Assembly: GCA_030522415.1 (NCBI GenBank)
Contig: CM060131.1
Coordinates: forward strand, 2,056,501-2,120,500
Source: Channallabes apus
Taxonomy: Eukaryota; Chordata; Actinopteri; Siluriformes; Clariidae
DNA: 64,000 bases
Direction of reading: 5' to 3'
Shown: positions 12,436 to 24,178 of the stretch, piece after piece
Layout of the letters: every line of letters starts with the position of its first letter
How positions within the stretch are numbered: the first letter of the stretch is position 1
Translations under genes and position numbers: made by a program
Notes under the pieces: generated by a model
Seen by the model: the letters and a program-made list of their open reading frames with translations, nothing else
What the model was told of the DNA's origin: nothing
Database searches by the model: none

Positions 12436-13203
12436 CTGATTAGATGTAGGTGGAGGTTATAAAAACAGGTGAGCCGGCAACGACCTCAGATCATTTGTCT
12501 TCAGAGCCTAGTTGTGAAGCGTGCTTGTGATAAACCAGCAAAATAAGAAGGTGTTTGACTCACCGATTTGACGAGTTTAAATCCCTCCGTGTGTGATAAT
12601 CCATATCGGAGTGCGATCTCTACACTGCTTCGACGAGAAGCTGCGCGCGCCGCGCATTCCGTGAGAAGCTGCGAGCCGCCGCGCATTCCTGGCTTAAAAC
12701 TCATGCATCTGACAGAGCTTCGGCAGACGGAGGTAAGAAAACTCCTTTCTTCCGCGTTGTCATCACGAGGATTTCTCTCTTTTTTACCGGAGATGAAAAT
12801 AGCCTTAAGCATTAAAACAAGCAGTAGACGGCAGCTTCTGTCGGGTGGCCGGGGGGCGGAGCCTCAATGACGCTCTCTTCCCCCCCCCCCACCCCCTCTC
12901 AGCTGTCTTCATATGAGTTAACCCTTTCATGGAGTAGGCTGTATTCATGCTGTGTTTTTCATGCCATCGACTTATTTGTTTATTTAAATATAGTCGATAT
13001 GGAAACGCGGGATTGTATGATGACGCCCAGATAGCAGAGACGCTTCACAGGCTATCTCTCTCCTGGGACATCATCCTCCCTGGTAAGCTTATACTTCCTT
13101 TCTAGCTGTGTAGACTTTTATCTGCCCTAGAATGAAAAGCTTTTCAGGCAGTGGGTCAGCTTGGTGCTCCACTGCACACAGGAGGTCAGACTGATTTAAA
13201 GAA

Positions 13204-13223
13204 AAAAAAAAATAAAAAAATAA

Positions 13224-13265
<42 letters not shown>

Positions 13266-13266
13266 T
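13204..13266. repeat. A-rich and (TA)n microsatellite
   Basis: A run of A with interspersed T is followed by about 17 TA units and then catatatgtgta. The Tyr/Ile-rich open frames across it are repeat translations. Confidence 0.9.
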
Positions 13267-13470
13267 GTGTATAAAATAAAATAAATGGGGGTGGCCCCCC
13301 CAATAGGGAAAGGCACCCAGAATTCCTTTTTAACGAATAAGTGTCCTCCCTGGCACCCCCAGGAGGTCGGTGTTTTGCTCCGCCACCACTGGTGTTCGGG
13401 CAACACCAGTCTCCAATAGGCTGTTAGTTCTTCGGTTTTTCCTGCCATGCATCAGGATGCCGAACATCTA

Positions 13471-13491
13471 ACACCCCCCCCCCCCCCCCCC
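13471..13491. repeat. Poly(C) run, ~20 bp
   Basis: A run of about 20 C residues directly upstream of the DIRS RT frame. Length in the read may be unreliable because homopolymers are error-prone. Confidence 0.85.
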
Positions 13492-13493
13492 GT

Positions 13494-15184
13494 TTAACCA
13501 AGCTGCCGAAACGTTTGCCCTTTTATGAGAAACTGGCAGCGTGGAAGCTACTGCCAAGTATATCTCCTTGGGTACTAAGCACTGGAGAGAGGAACTACAG
13601 GATCCAATTCTCACTTCACCTTCTGTATTTTCAATGGCGTGGCCTCCACTTCCATGAAACCAGAAAGTGCGCATCTGCTGACAGGCCGCCGGGGAAGGGG
13701 GCCATGGAACATGTTCCCCCACCAGACAGTGAGTCAGGCTACTACAGTCGGTATTCTTGGTTCCCAAGAGGAACGGGGGCTGCGTCCAATATTTCAGATT
13801 CTGCGGGCTCTCCCGCTACCTGAAAATCAATGAATACAGTTCAGTTCTTGACTGTAAAGTTGATTGCTCTCAACCCTACCAAGCGATTGTTTCTGACAAT
13901 CGATTTAAGGACGCTTACTTTCATACAGAAACATTGCCACAACACAGGGAGATCCTGAGGTTCGCTTTCGGGGGCGAAGCTTACCAGTATCGGGTCCTTC
14001 CATTGGTCTAGCTCACCCGCACACATACAAAATGCACGGATTTAGCCCTGGTTCTTATGGGAGTCCCAGGGCATCCGGTGGCTAGTGCTTCGACATCAGC
14101 ATGTCGTCCTAGCTCATCTCTGTTCTCAGGACTGGGACCCAACGCCACAAAAGCGTGCTCTTTCTGCTTTCTCCACTGGTGCAGTGGTGGCTCAATCGGT
14201 TAAGGCTGTGGGTTTCTGGGTTACTGATCGGAAGGTCGGGGGTTCGAACCCCAGCATCGGCAAGTTGCCACTGTTGAGCCCTTGAGCAAGGCCCTTAACC
14301 CTATCTGCTCCAGGGGCGCTGTAAGCTGGCTGACCCTGCGCTCTGACCCCAGTTTCCTAATTGGGATATGCGAAGAAGAAATTTCGCTGTGCTGTAAAAA
14401 GTACATGTGACAATAATTGAATATTCTTCTTCTTCTTCTTCTTCTCTTTCCTGTGCAGAGGACAACACATTGGGTGCTATATGGGATTCGGTCGTAAGCG
14501 GGCACAGCTGTCTCCCGCTCGTATCAAACCCATTCTCAACACCCTCAAGGAAAACAAGCTAGACCAGAAAGTGACCATCACTTTCAGACATCCTAGCTCT
14601 CATGGCAGCTGTATCCACGGTGACACCTTTGGACCTTCTGCACATGAGAGCATTCTAAGTTGTGGCTAAGAACCAGGGGATATCACTAGGGCCAATCCCC
14701 AATATGGGTTACGCGCCAGGTGCTTCGTACCCTTTCTACGTGGTTCAGACCCCGGTCTCTACTCTGGGTCCCACTCTAAGTTCATCTTGTCGTTGCTGAG
14801 GCTAACGACAGATGCTTCCCTCATAGGCTGGGGTGCGGTCTCTGATGACTGTCCAGCCCAAGGGAGCTGGAGAGGCTATCTTCTCGCATGGCACAGCAAT
14901 TGCCTCGAAATGATGGCTCTATTTTTCTGGCCCTAAAGCACTTCCTCCAGCAGTTGAGAGGCTGCCATGTCCTAGTGCGGTGGACAACACTATGGCAGTC
15001 TCATATATTATCGCCAGGGCGGACTGTGCTCGCGCCGCTAACAGCTAGCGCACCAGGTTCCTGTCCCTCAGAGCGATTTACATTCCAGCATGGATGCGGG
15101 AGCAGTAGTACTGTCCAGTCTATCTCTGACACACGGGGAATGGTAACCCCACTCCGAAGTAGTCAGGGAGAGATTTTCATGTAG
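13494..15184 (+). pseudogene. DIRS reverse transcriptase-RNase H, degenerate
   Basis: Frame-shifted pieces read: a start with ISPWVLSTGERNYRIQFS, then VPPPDSESGYYSRY, RYLKIN, FKDAYFHTETLPQHREILRF and AFGGEAYQYRVLP, matching the DIRS RT pattern (VPP.D...GYYS.YF.VPK and DAYFH..I....R.FLRFAF). After the SINE, TDASLIGWGAVSDD, HSNCLEMMALFLAL and HFLQQLRGCHVLVR match the DIRS RNase H. Many stops and shifts are present, and where a YLDD catalytic box is expected (near 14080-14110) the frame reads RWLVLRHQHVVLAH without YLDD, so the enzyme is dead. Confidence 0.8.
14180..14446 (+). mobile_element. tRNA-derived SINE with (TTC)n tail
   Basis: The head has an A-box-like TGGCTCAATCGG (14188-14199) and a B box GGTTCGAACCCC (14241-14252), the internal RNA polymerase III promoter of tRNA-derived SINEs. 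A body containing ttgagcaaggcccttaacc follows, then a 3' part (atttcgctgtgctg, tgtgacaataa) resembling the tail of the LINE at 10190-10260, and finally TTC repeats at 14425-14445. It interrupts the DIRS RT/RNase H coding region. The target duplication is unclear. Confidence 0.85.
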
Positions 15185-15204
15185 CAAGGCGGACCCCTTG
15201 CCTT

Positions 15205-16850
15205 CTAAGATATGCTTCGCCTTTTACTGCTCTTCAGATTTACGTCCACCACATCAGCTAGTGGCGTAGGTCAGAGTAGCTTCTACATGTTTTGGATGAG
15301 AGATGCTATTGCCCTCTCCTATGAGGCGCGTGGGCTCACTTCGCCTCTGGGAATCAGGGCTCTTTCAACCCTGGGGATTGCCTCATCTATTGCATTAGCA
15401 AGAGGAATTCCCCTGCAGCAAGTATATGCTAAGCAGGTAAACCCAGTCCACGGCCGAATTGTTTCAGTGCTGGAGTTTCCCTCCTCGGGTCTGTGCCCTA
15501 GTACTCTCAGGATGTACGTGACTGCATCCTCTCTCAACTATCTTCCGAAAGCTCCATAAACCCAACAGGCACCCTATTGCTCTTGAAGCCTTCTGTCCTC
15601 CGCGCTTACAGCTTCGGAGCAGGAGAGACTTCACTTGCTGTGTCCAGCTTGTGCTCTTCAGATCTACGTCCACCGCATCAGCTAGTGGCGTAGGTCAGAG
15701 CAGTTTCTACATGTGCTGGATGAGACATGCTATTGCCCTCTCCTATGAGGCGCGTGGCCTCACTTCGCCTCTAGGAATCAGGGCTCTTTCAGCCAAAGGG
15801 ATTGCCTCATCTATTGCACTAGCAAGAGGTATTCCCCTGCAGCAAGTGTCTGCTAAGCAGGTAAACCCAGTCCACTGCCGAATTGTTTCAGTGCTGGAGT
15901 TTCCCTCCTCGCAACAGGCACCCTATTGCTCTTGAAGCCTTCTGTCCTCCGCGCTTACAGCTTCGGAGCAGGAGAGACTTCACTTGCTGTGTCCAGCTTG
16001 TGCTCTTCAGATCTACGTCCACCGCATCAGCTAGTGGCGTAGGTCAGAGCAGTTTCTACATGTGCTGGATGAGACATGCTATTGCCCTCTCCTATGAGGC
16101 GCGTGGCCACACTTCGCCTCTAGGAATCAGGGCTCTTTCAACCCTGGGGATTGCCTCATCTATTGCATTAGCAAGAGGAATTCCCCTGCAGCAAGTGTCT
16201 GCTAAGCAGGTAAACCCAGTCCACTGCCGAATTGTTTCAGTGCTGGAGTTTCCGTCCTCGGGTCTATGCCCTAGCACTTTCAGGACGTGCGTAACTGCAT
16301 CCTCTCTCAACTATCTTCCAAAAGCTAACTATAAACCCAACAGGCACCCTATTGCTTTTGAAGCCTTCTGTCGTCCGCGCTTACAGCTTCGGAGCAGGAG
16401 AGACTTCACTTGCTGTGTCCAGCTTGTGTTCTTCAGATCTACGTCCACCGCATCAGCTAGTGGCGTAGGTCAGAGCAACTTCTTCATGCTCTGGATGAGA
16501 GATGCTATTGCCCTCTCCTATGAGGCGTGTGGGCTCACTTCGCCTCTAGGAATCAGGGCTCATTCAACCAGGGGATCGCCTCAGCTATTGGATTAGCAAG
16601 AGGTATTCCCCTGCAACAAGTGTGTGCCAAGCAGGTAGACCCAGTCCACTGCCAAAATGTTTCAGTGCTGGAGCTTCTGCAGTAAAAGCTTGTCCTTGGG
16701 CTTGTGCCCTAGTACCCTCAGGATTTTCTTAGCTGCATTGTTTGAAGCCTTCTGTCCTCCGCCTTTTACAGCTTCGGAGCAGGAGAAACTTCACTTACTA
16801 TCCAGTATGTGCTCTTCAGATTCACGTCCACCGCATCAGCTAGTGGCGTA
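15205..16850 (+). repeat. ~425-bp tandem repeat built from DIRS tyrosine recombinase
   Basis: The string ctcttcagat/tacgtcc marks unit starts near 15228, 15652, 16004, 16427 and 16808, spacings 424, 352, 423 and 381 bp. Each unit translates as DAIALSYEARGLTSPLGIRA, then LSTLG or HSTRG, then IASSIALARGIPLQQV, which resembles the RAHSTRG (H-x-x-R) box of DIRS tyrosine recombinases. The 352-bp unit lacks ~72 bp around the gggtctgtgccctag segment. Several units are open over their whole length in this frame, giving 94-237-residue open frames. Confidence 0.8.
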
Positions 16851-16852
16851 AG

Positions 16853-17894
16853 TCAGAGCGCCACTATACTGTGTCCCGTGTTGTAGGCAGCGGTGCGAGA
16901 TCTCAGAGCGTCGCGGATGGTTTTATCCACCCACAGCTTCTGCTTGGGAAACATTCTGATAGTCTTTTTCTCCACCGTATCGTCTACTAGCTTCCCAATA
17001 AATCCCACAACCGCTTCCGTAAACACGCTGACGTCATCATCGGAGCTGTTTCTGAACATGTCCCAGTCTGCGTCATCGAGTGCGTCCTGTAACGAGCCAC
17101 CGATTGGTCCGTCCAGCGCGCGACCTCCCTCTGAACCGGAACTTCCAGTTTTAGCCTTTGTTTATATTTGGCATGAGGAAGATGGCGGCGTGGTCGGATT
17201 TACCAAACGCTGGACGAGATTGTGCCTTATAACCATCTTTGACCGTAGTATAACAATGGTCCAGTGTCCTTTCGCCCCTGGTGGGGCAGGTGATGTGCTG
17301 ATAAAAGTTCGGCGCTGCGTGTTTGAGGTTGGCACTATTAAAGTCCCCCGCCACAATAAGCGCAGCGTCCCGGTGCTGTGTCTGATGCTGTGTGAGCGCC
17401 TCATGCAACTCGCATAAGGCCGTGTCTGTGTCTGCTTGTGGTGGTATATAAACGGCGCTGATTATGACCGATATGAACTCCCGGGGTAGATAAAAAGGAC
17501 GACACATGATGGACAGTAGTTCCAGGTTTGGTGTGCAGGAGCGTGTAAGAGGAACAACGCTCGCGCTGTTGCACCAGCTGTTGTTCACCATTAAGCACAC
17601 GCCTCCTCTTGACTTCCCTGAGTCCCGCGTCCTGTCCATGCGGTGAACCGAGAAGAACTCGGCTGGTTGTATGGCGTGGTCTGGCACCGCTGGGTTCAGC
17701 CATGTCTCGGTGAAGCAGAGGAGGTTGCAGTCCCGAATGTCTCTCTGGAACTTTATCCTGGCCCTGCGGTCATCAAGTTTGTTTTCCAGTGACTGAACTT
17801 TGGCAAGCAGGATGCTAGGCAGAGGTGTGCGGTGTGCACGGGTTCTCAGCCGGTTCCTCACGCCAGCTCGTTTCCCTCGGGGCCGTCGCTTCAC
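16853..17894 (-). pseudogene. LINE AP-endonuclease and linker fragment
   Basis: Minus-strand frame from 17894: PLPSILLAKVQSLENKLDD, FTETWLNPAVPDH (catalytic Glu kept), SRGGVCLMVN, IVAGDFNSANL, ERTLDHCYTTVKD, GKSDHAAIFLMP, ending NINKG. A frame change leads into 17059-16853, which reads DDDVSVFTEAVVGFIGKLVD and WVDKTIRDALRSR, the linker between endonuclease and RT. It is the 5' half of the LINE whose RT lies at 10639-12435. The frame has no ATG start; an in-frame TAA lies about 45 bp upstream of the first possible GTG. Confidence 0.85.
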
Positions 17895-18120
17895 GTTGCG
17901 TCCATTGTTCTCCCTCCGGAGTTAAAAACGTTGAATTGTATTTGTATTTGTATACCAATAGAAACAAGAGTGTCTCTATCATACCTAATGTACTCAATGT
18001 TGGTGATTTTGCTGATTTTAAAACAAAGAAAACTAACTTAAAAAACAAAAACAAAGAAAAGGTGGTCGGAGCAGTTGTGACGGCAGCCATCTTGTGCCAT
18101 CTATTATATTATATATATTA

Positions 18121-19180
18121 TGATTATATTGCATAAATATTATTTTGTACAAACAAATATCAGAATTTTTTTTTTCTTAGATTTTTTTTTTTAAACAAAC
18201 ACGGCGGTGAGCGCGACGATAATGAGCAGTCTGGTTGTCCACCTACTGTACTAACATACCCGGTTAAATATTCGCTCTACCGTCCCCATTGCTTAGTTCC
18301 CGACCACAGCTGGACTGAGGTGTTGCAGTCCGGACGGGCGTGGTGGATCCACGTGCAGAGCGCGAATGCACTGATTGCCTTGTGAAGATGAGGCGTGCGT
18401 TGGCCGCGTTGCAACGCAGGGGTTGCTGTACTTGCTTCGTGGAGAAGAGTCGCGGTGGTGAGCATGCGTGGGTCAAAGCCGAGAAGACAAACAGGGTCCG
18501 TGATCCGAATTCGTGGTCGAGATGCGAGAGTGGGGTTCATTATCCAGAAATCCAAACAAACAACAATCCAAGACAAGAAGCAAAGCCGTGATCCGTAAAG
18601 CAAAGCGTGAGTCGAGATCCGAGTAGCAAGGCAGGTGAAATCGCTGGAGAATTGGGCATTAAGGCACACAATAATCTGGCAAGGGGTGGTTGTTTGTGAG
18701 CAAGTTAAATAGAGCAGAGTTGTGTTTTCACTCATCACCCAGCATATTGACTCTACCTGCTAAATATGGCCGCATTATTTCATTGCAAACTCTGGGTGTT
18801 TTCTCAAACACCTTTATGGACAGCTCTCGGACTGATCTGGCACAGATCTGTACCTGATCCCAGATGATTTTATCTCATCATTTTACTTCACATGCTCCAA
18901 TATTATGAACAAAATTACGATCATGAAACTAAAGACAAAGGAATCATCAGAAGACCAATGAATAAATAATATTCGTACACTAAAGACACACAGCTGGAAA
19001 GCAGAACATAAATGGAAAAAGGACAGGCTTCAATCTCCCATGAAATGTTTTGAAATTCTCTGGCACAGTTTTCCATCAACCAGGAAAAAGTAAAATCAGA
19101 GTACTTGTCAAAACTTAACTTAACAGTTATCGCCCACAATTGCTTAGTGAAAGTGCTCAACTAACTTGCCCTGCCTTGAA
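18121..19180. other. Satellite remnant then unassigned GC-richer DNA
   Basis: The first 60 bp continue the 9073-10175 satellite. From about 18200 to 18760 the DNA is GC-richer (cgtgatccgtaaagcaaagcgtgagtcgag-type strings with repeated gatccg/cgagat words), suggesting another element, perhaps an LTR retrotransposon flank. I could not name it, and the overlapping open frames on both strands have no motif. Confidence 0.4.
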
Positions 19181-19657
19181 TTGAGGTTTTTAGTTGTATG
19201 GGTTCTTGCCTTGTAGCCTTTTATAATGATTGTCTCCGGTTGGGTTATGTGCCAGATGATTTTAAATATGCTGTTGTCACTCCCCTCTTAAAAAAACTCA
19301 ACTTGATCCTTCTGTTTTAGCTCATTTTAGACCTGTTTCACACTTACCGTTCCTCTCTAAAATACTAGATAAACTTTTATTTTATGAATTGCAACGATGT
19401 TTAAATAAACATTCAATTCTGGAGAAATTTCAAACTGGTTTTAAAAAATGTAAATACTGAGGATTCACAATGATAAAGTGCTAGCAAGAGATAGTGGCTG
19501 ACCAGTTGTATTGATCCCCCTTGACTTTACAGCAACCTTTTGAAGTTTTTTTTTTTAATAGACATTTCTCCATGAAATGGGGTGACATCTTATCTTCGAA
19601 CGACCCCTGATGTACCACAGGGTTCAATACTTGGCCCAGTGTTGTTTTGCCTATATA

Positions 19658-21277
<1,620 letters not shown>

Positions 21278-22085
21278 TATGCTACCTCTGGGTAATATCA
21301 TTAAAAATACAATGGATTATTTCACTTCTAATATGACATCCAATTTTATGTTCCTTTAAAATCAGATTAACTTGCGCTCCAGTCCTTTTCCAGCTGTTTA
21401 CCATCTAAGTATTAATGAGAATAAGTATGAATACATTTTTTTAATATGCAGGAGCAGCCCAATTTTACCCTTTGGGGTTTTTCACCAGATTTTAAAAAAC
21501 CAAGGTTCAAAACCTGGGCATCTTATTTGACAGCTATTTGAATTTTGCTAAGCTAGTAAAAACAAGCTTCTTTCAACTCTGTCTATTATTAAAGATGAAG
21601 CCTTTTGTTTTGATGAAAAACATGGAAAAAGTCATTCATGCTTCATCAAGTTTGGATTACCGCAACACTTTTTATTTAGGCTTTACTTAGTCCACTCTCC
21701 ATCGCCTACAGCTGGTTCAGAATGCTTCAGCATGGCTTTTAACAGGTTCCAATGAATGTGCTTTCTCAGTGGCAGTCCCTAAGCTCTGGAATTCCCTACC
21801 TCCTTGATCTTACTTCTAAAAGAGAATTCTAAACTGGAGACACATTTATTCACCAAAGCCTTTGTTTTATAGAGGGTATGCTTAGTATCCTGCTTTTTAA
21901 GTTTAGATCAACCGCATTGTTTTAATGCAAAATATATTTTCTCTTCTTTTAGTTTTTATTTACTTTTATGATATTACTATATTTTATGGCTTTTATGTTA
22001 ACTTTAATTTCATTTGCACATTGCATTTTGCACTTTGTTCTACCTGGTAGTTTCTAGGTGCTATATAAATAAAGTTTTAATTATA

Positions 22086-22480
22086 TATCCTGTGGTCTTG
22101 GCAAAGATCCTTTTTTACTCTTTTTCAGAAGGGCATTAAGAAAATAACATAAGGATATTGTTAAAACTACTAAAATTGGGTTAAGAATTAAACCTGAAAG
22201 GTTATAGTGGTGAACTGAATCTTTGCTTCAATTAAAACATTTCCTAATTTCTTCCTCAATCGCTTCAATGACAAGTATTAAAACATAAAAAAATGGTGCA
22301 GAAATAAAAACAACAGCAGAACTCAGGTTTGATCAATTGTGAGAGTAAAAGAATTTTTACAAGCACAATACAAAGAAAACTCAAGGGATTTGGAATAAAC
22401 TGCTGTGGAACCTTAAATAAACTACTAATCAGTGAGGCTAATTGGAAAAACAGCTAATTTTGCTAGGGAGCATAAAGAAT
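22086..22480. other. Non-coding stretch, no gene recognised
   Basis: AT-rich DNA between the L2 tail and a Tc1-like remnant. The part from about 22250 (gcttcaatgacaagtatt) may already belong to the following transposon remnant, but I see no motif to prove it. Confidence 0.4.
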
Positions 22481-23045
22481 GACCTGTGGCATTGGAAAAT
22501 ATCCATTTTGTGGGATAAGACCAGAAGAAGGTAAGAAGAGAAGCAGATGAAGTTATGCACCCATCATGCCTTGTGCCTAACATATGAGCCTATGGGGACA
22601 GTGCTATGATCTGGGGTTGCTTCTGTTGCAGAACATTGGTTTAGCAATGTTATGTGCCCCAGAACAACGAGGTCAGATGACTACCTGAATATGATGAACA
22701 ACCAAGATTTTTTACCAATGGAATTATTTTATTTTTTATTTATTTTTTTGCTGGCACTAGCATATTCCAAGATGGCCATACCAGGATTCATTGGGCTGAG
22801 ATGATGAACAAGTGGTTTAGTGAGCATGAAACATAATTTCACATATGGATTGGCCACCAAAGAGTCCATACCTTAACCACTCTAATAATCTTAGACATGT
22901 GGTAGAAAGGGGTTTAAGCAATGGTTTGACTCTTCCATCAATAATATAATATTTTGTAGAGAATTAATGGGATTCTGAATAGAAAGGAATATGACATTGC
23001 ATAAGCTTATCAAAACTATGTCACAACCATAGTTAAAGCAAAAGG
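22480..23045 (+). pseudogene. Decayed Tc1-like transposase, different family
   Basis: With stops and shifts the plus strand reads MIWGCFCC near 22610, FQDGHTRIHWAEMMNKWF near 22770-22815 and MDWPPKSPYLNHSNNL near 22845-22890. These are remnants of the MVWG, FQD.AP.H.A and [12 protein letters not shown] boxes of Tc1-like transposases. The second Asp is present, but the final Glu is lost (HSNN for PIEN). It lies in the region where further 3' exons of rasgrf1 would be expected. Confidence 0.7.
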
Positions 23046-23092
23046 CAGTTCAATTTGCATTTGTGTGCGTGTGTGTGTGTGTGTGTGTGTGC
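23046..23092. repeat. (GT)n microsatellite
   Basis: A tgtgcgtgtgtgtg run with about 13 GT units, then gcatgcgcgc, an alternating purine-pyrimidine tract that could adopt Z-form DNA. Confidence 0.85.
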
Positions 23093-23981
23093 ATGCGCGC
23101 TTCTCTAACAGTGAATGGAGATAATTCAATTAGTTTAATTCAACTGTTAGTTGGTGCTTCTGCCATCCACAGATATCATGGTAGTATTGTGTCTGTAAAA
23201 TATCAATAGAATTGATGTGAAGTCCTTATCAATAAATACATCTTAATGCAGTTTCACTGGGTTACTACCTAAGTGTGCTTTCAGTCTAAAACACAAAACA
23301 CTGATGGGAAGTTTGCTTCTCTGTTTGTTTGTTTTTAAGTACTTCAGCAAAAGGTGGGTTTTTAGTGGTTGCGTTCAAAGTTCAAAATCTAGTTTGCTTG
23401 GAGTTTGTTTTTTTTTTTTTTTTTGTTTGTTAGTTTTTTTGTAAGAAGCATCAGTATGTTGGAGAGGTTATATATAATAATAAACAAATAAATAAATAAA
23501 TTGATGACAAAAAACTATTGAGACAAAAGTGAAATTCAACATTTTTGAAACTCTCATTTAAAAAAAATATTACAATATTATTTGTATTATGTTATGCAGT
23601 CAAATTGCCACACAACAATCAATATTTGTATAAAGTTACCATAATTTACCTATAATTTATTGAGGTCTGGGTGCACATATCTCCTAGCTTTGTGTGGTGC
23701 AGTGCTTATTATTAGTTAAGCGCTATAGCCCAGAATTATCTGACCTAACTACAACAATGGACTGAACTAGCACTAATAATTTTATTATTATTAGAGTAAT
23801 CTTTCCTGTGAGCAGAAAATCAATAGATCATGGGTGGAATGCTGGTTATTTTAGAGACAGGTTAATAATTTATTTCTTCTTAAACATGTTCAACAGTAAC
23901 TGACTTCTAGCAGAGGTTTTTGAACTTCTTTAACAACAAATTTAATTGACCCAATGCTTAAAATATCAAAGATATACTCAC

Positions 23982-24085
23982 TCGTATGGGATGACTTTAA
24001 AAACCAGGTGGTCTAGCAAAGTGAGCTGCTCTGCAATCTCCAAAGCCGAGTGGTTCTCAAAGGGTTCTGTTTTCCCACTAATAGC
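23982..24085 (-). CDS. rasgrf1: rasgrf1 exon f, start of RasGEF domain
   Basis: 104 bp, acceptor gtgttacag|GCTATT, donor TACGA|GTGAGT, phase 0 to 2. It encodes [20 protein letters not shown] and [14 protein letters not shown], the first helices of the CDC25 homology domain. The acceptor lies directly beside a TG microsatellite, so its polypyrimidine tract is replaced by an alternating TG run. Confidence 0.93.
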
Positions 24086-24111
24086 CTGTAACACACACAC
24101 ACACACACACA

Positions 24112-24178
<67 letters not shown>

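Larger units (their letters stand above)
12436..16852 (+). mobile_element. Decayed DIRS-type (tyrosine recombinase) retrotransposon
   Basis: Between two halves of the minus-strand LINE lies sequence coding on the plus strand for DIRS-like proteins: RT at about 13500-14165, RNase H at about 14800-15180 and tyrosine-recombinase C-terminal pieces at 15205-16850. DIRS elements lack integrase and use a tyrosine recombinase, giving no target duplication, in keeping with the lack of one here. The 12436-13490 part has no clear coding match and includes an AT microsatellite and a poly(C) run; I take it as the 5' region by position only. Confidence 0.65.
10176..18120 (-). mobile_element. CR1/L2/Rex1-like LINE, split by a DIRS element
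   Basis: The flanks are TGATT at 10171-10175 and 18121-18125, a 5-bp target duplication inside the satellite. Reading on the minus strand from 18120: a 5' UTR, the endonuclease (17894-17151), a linker (17059-16853), then DIRS sequence (16852-12436), then the RT half (12435-10639) and a 3' UTR ending in the tail gtgacgaataaaattttaat near 10190-10215. Without the DIRS insertion the LINE is about 3.5 kb. The boundaries with DIRS are approximate, within tens of bases. Confidence 0.75.
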
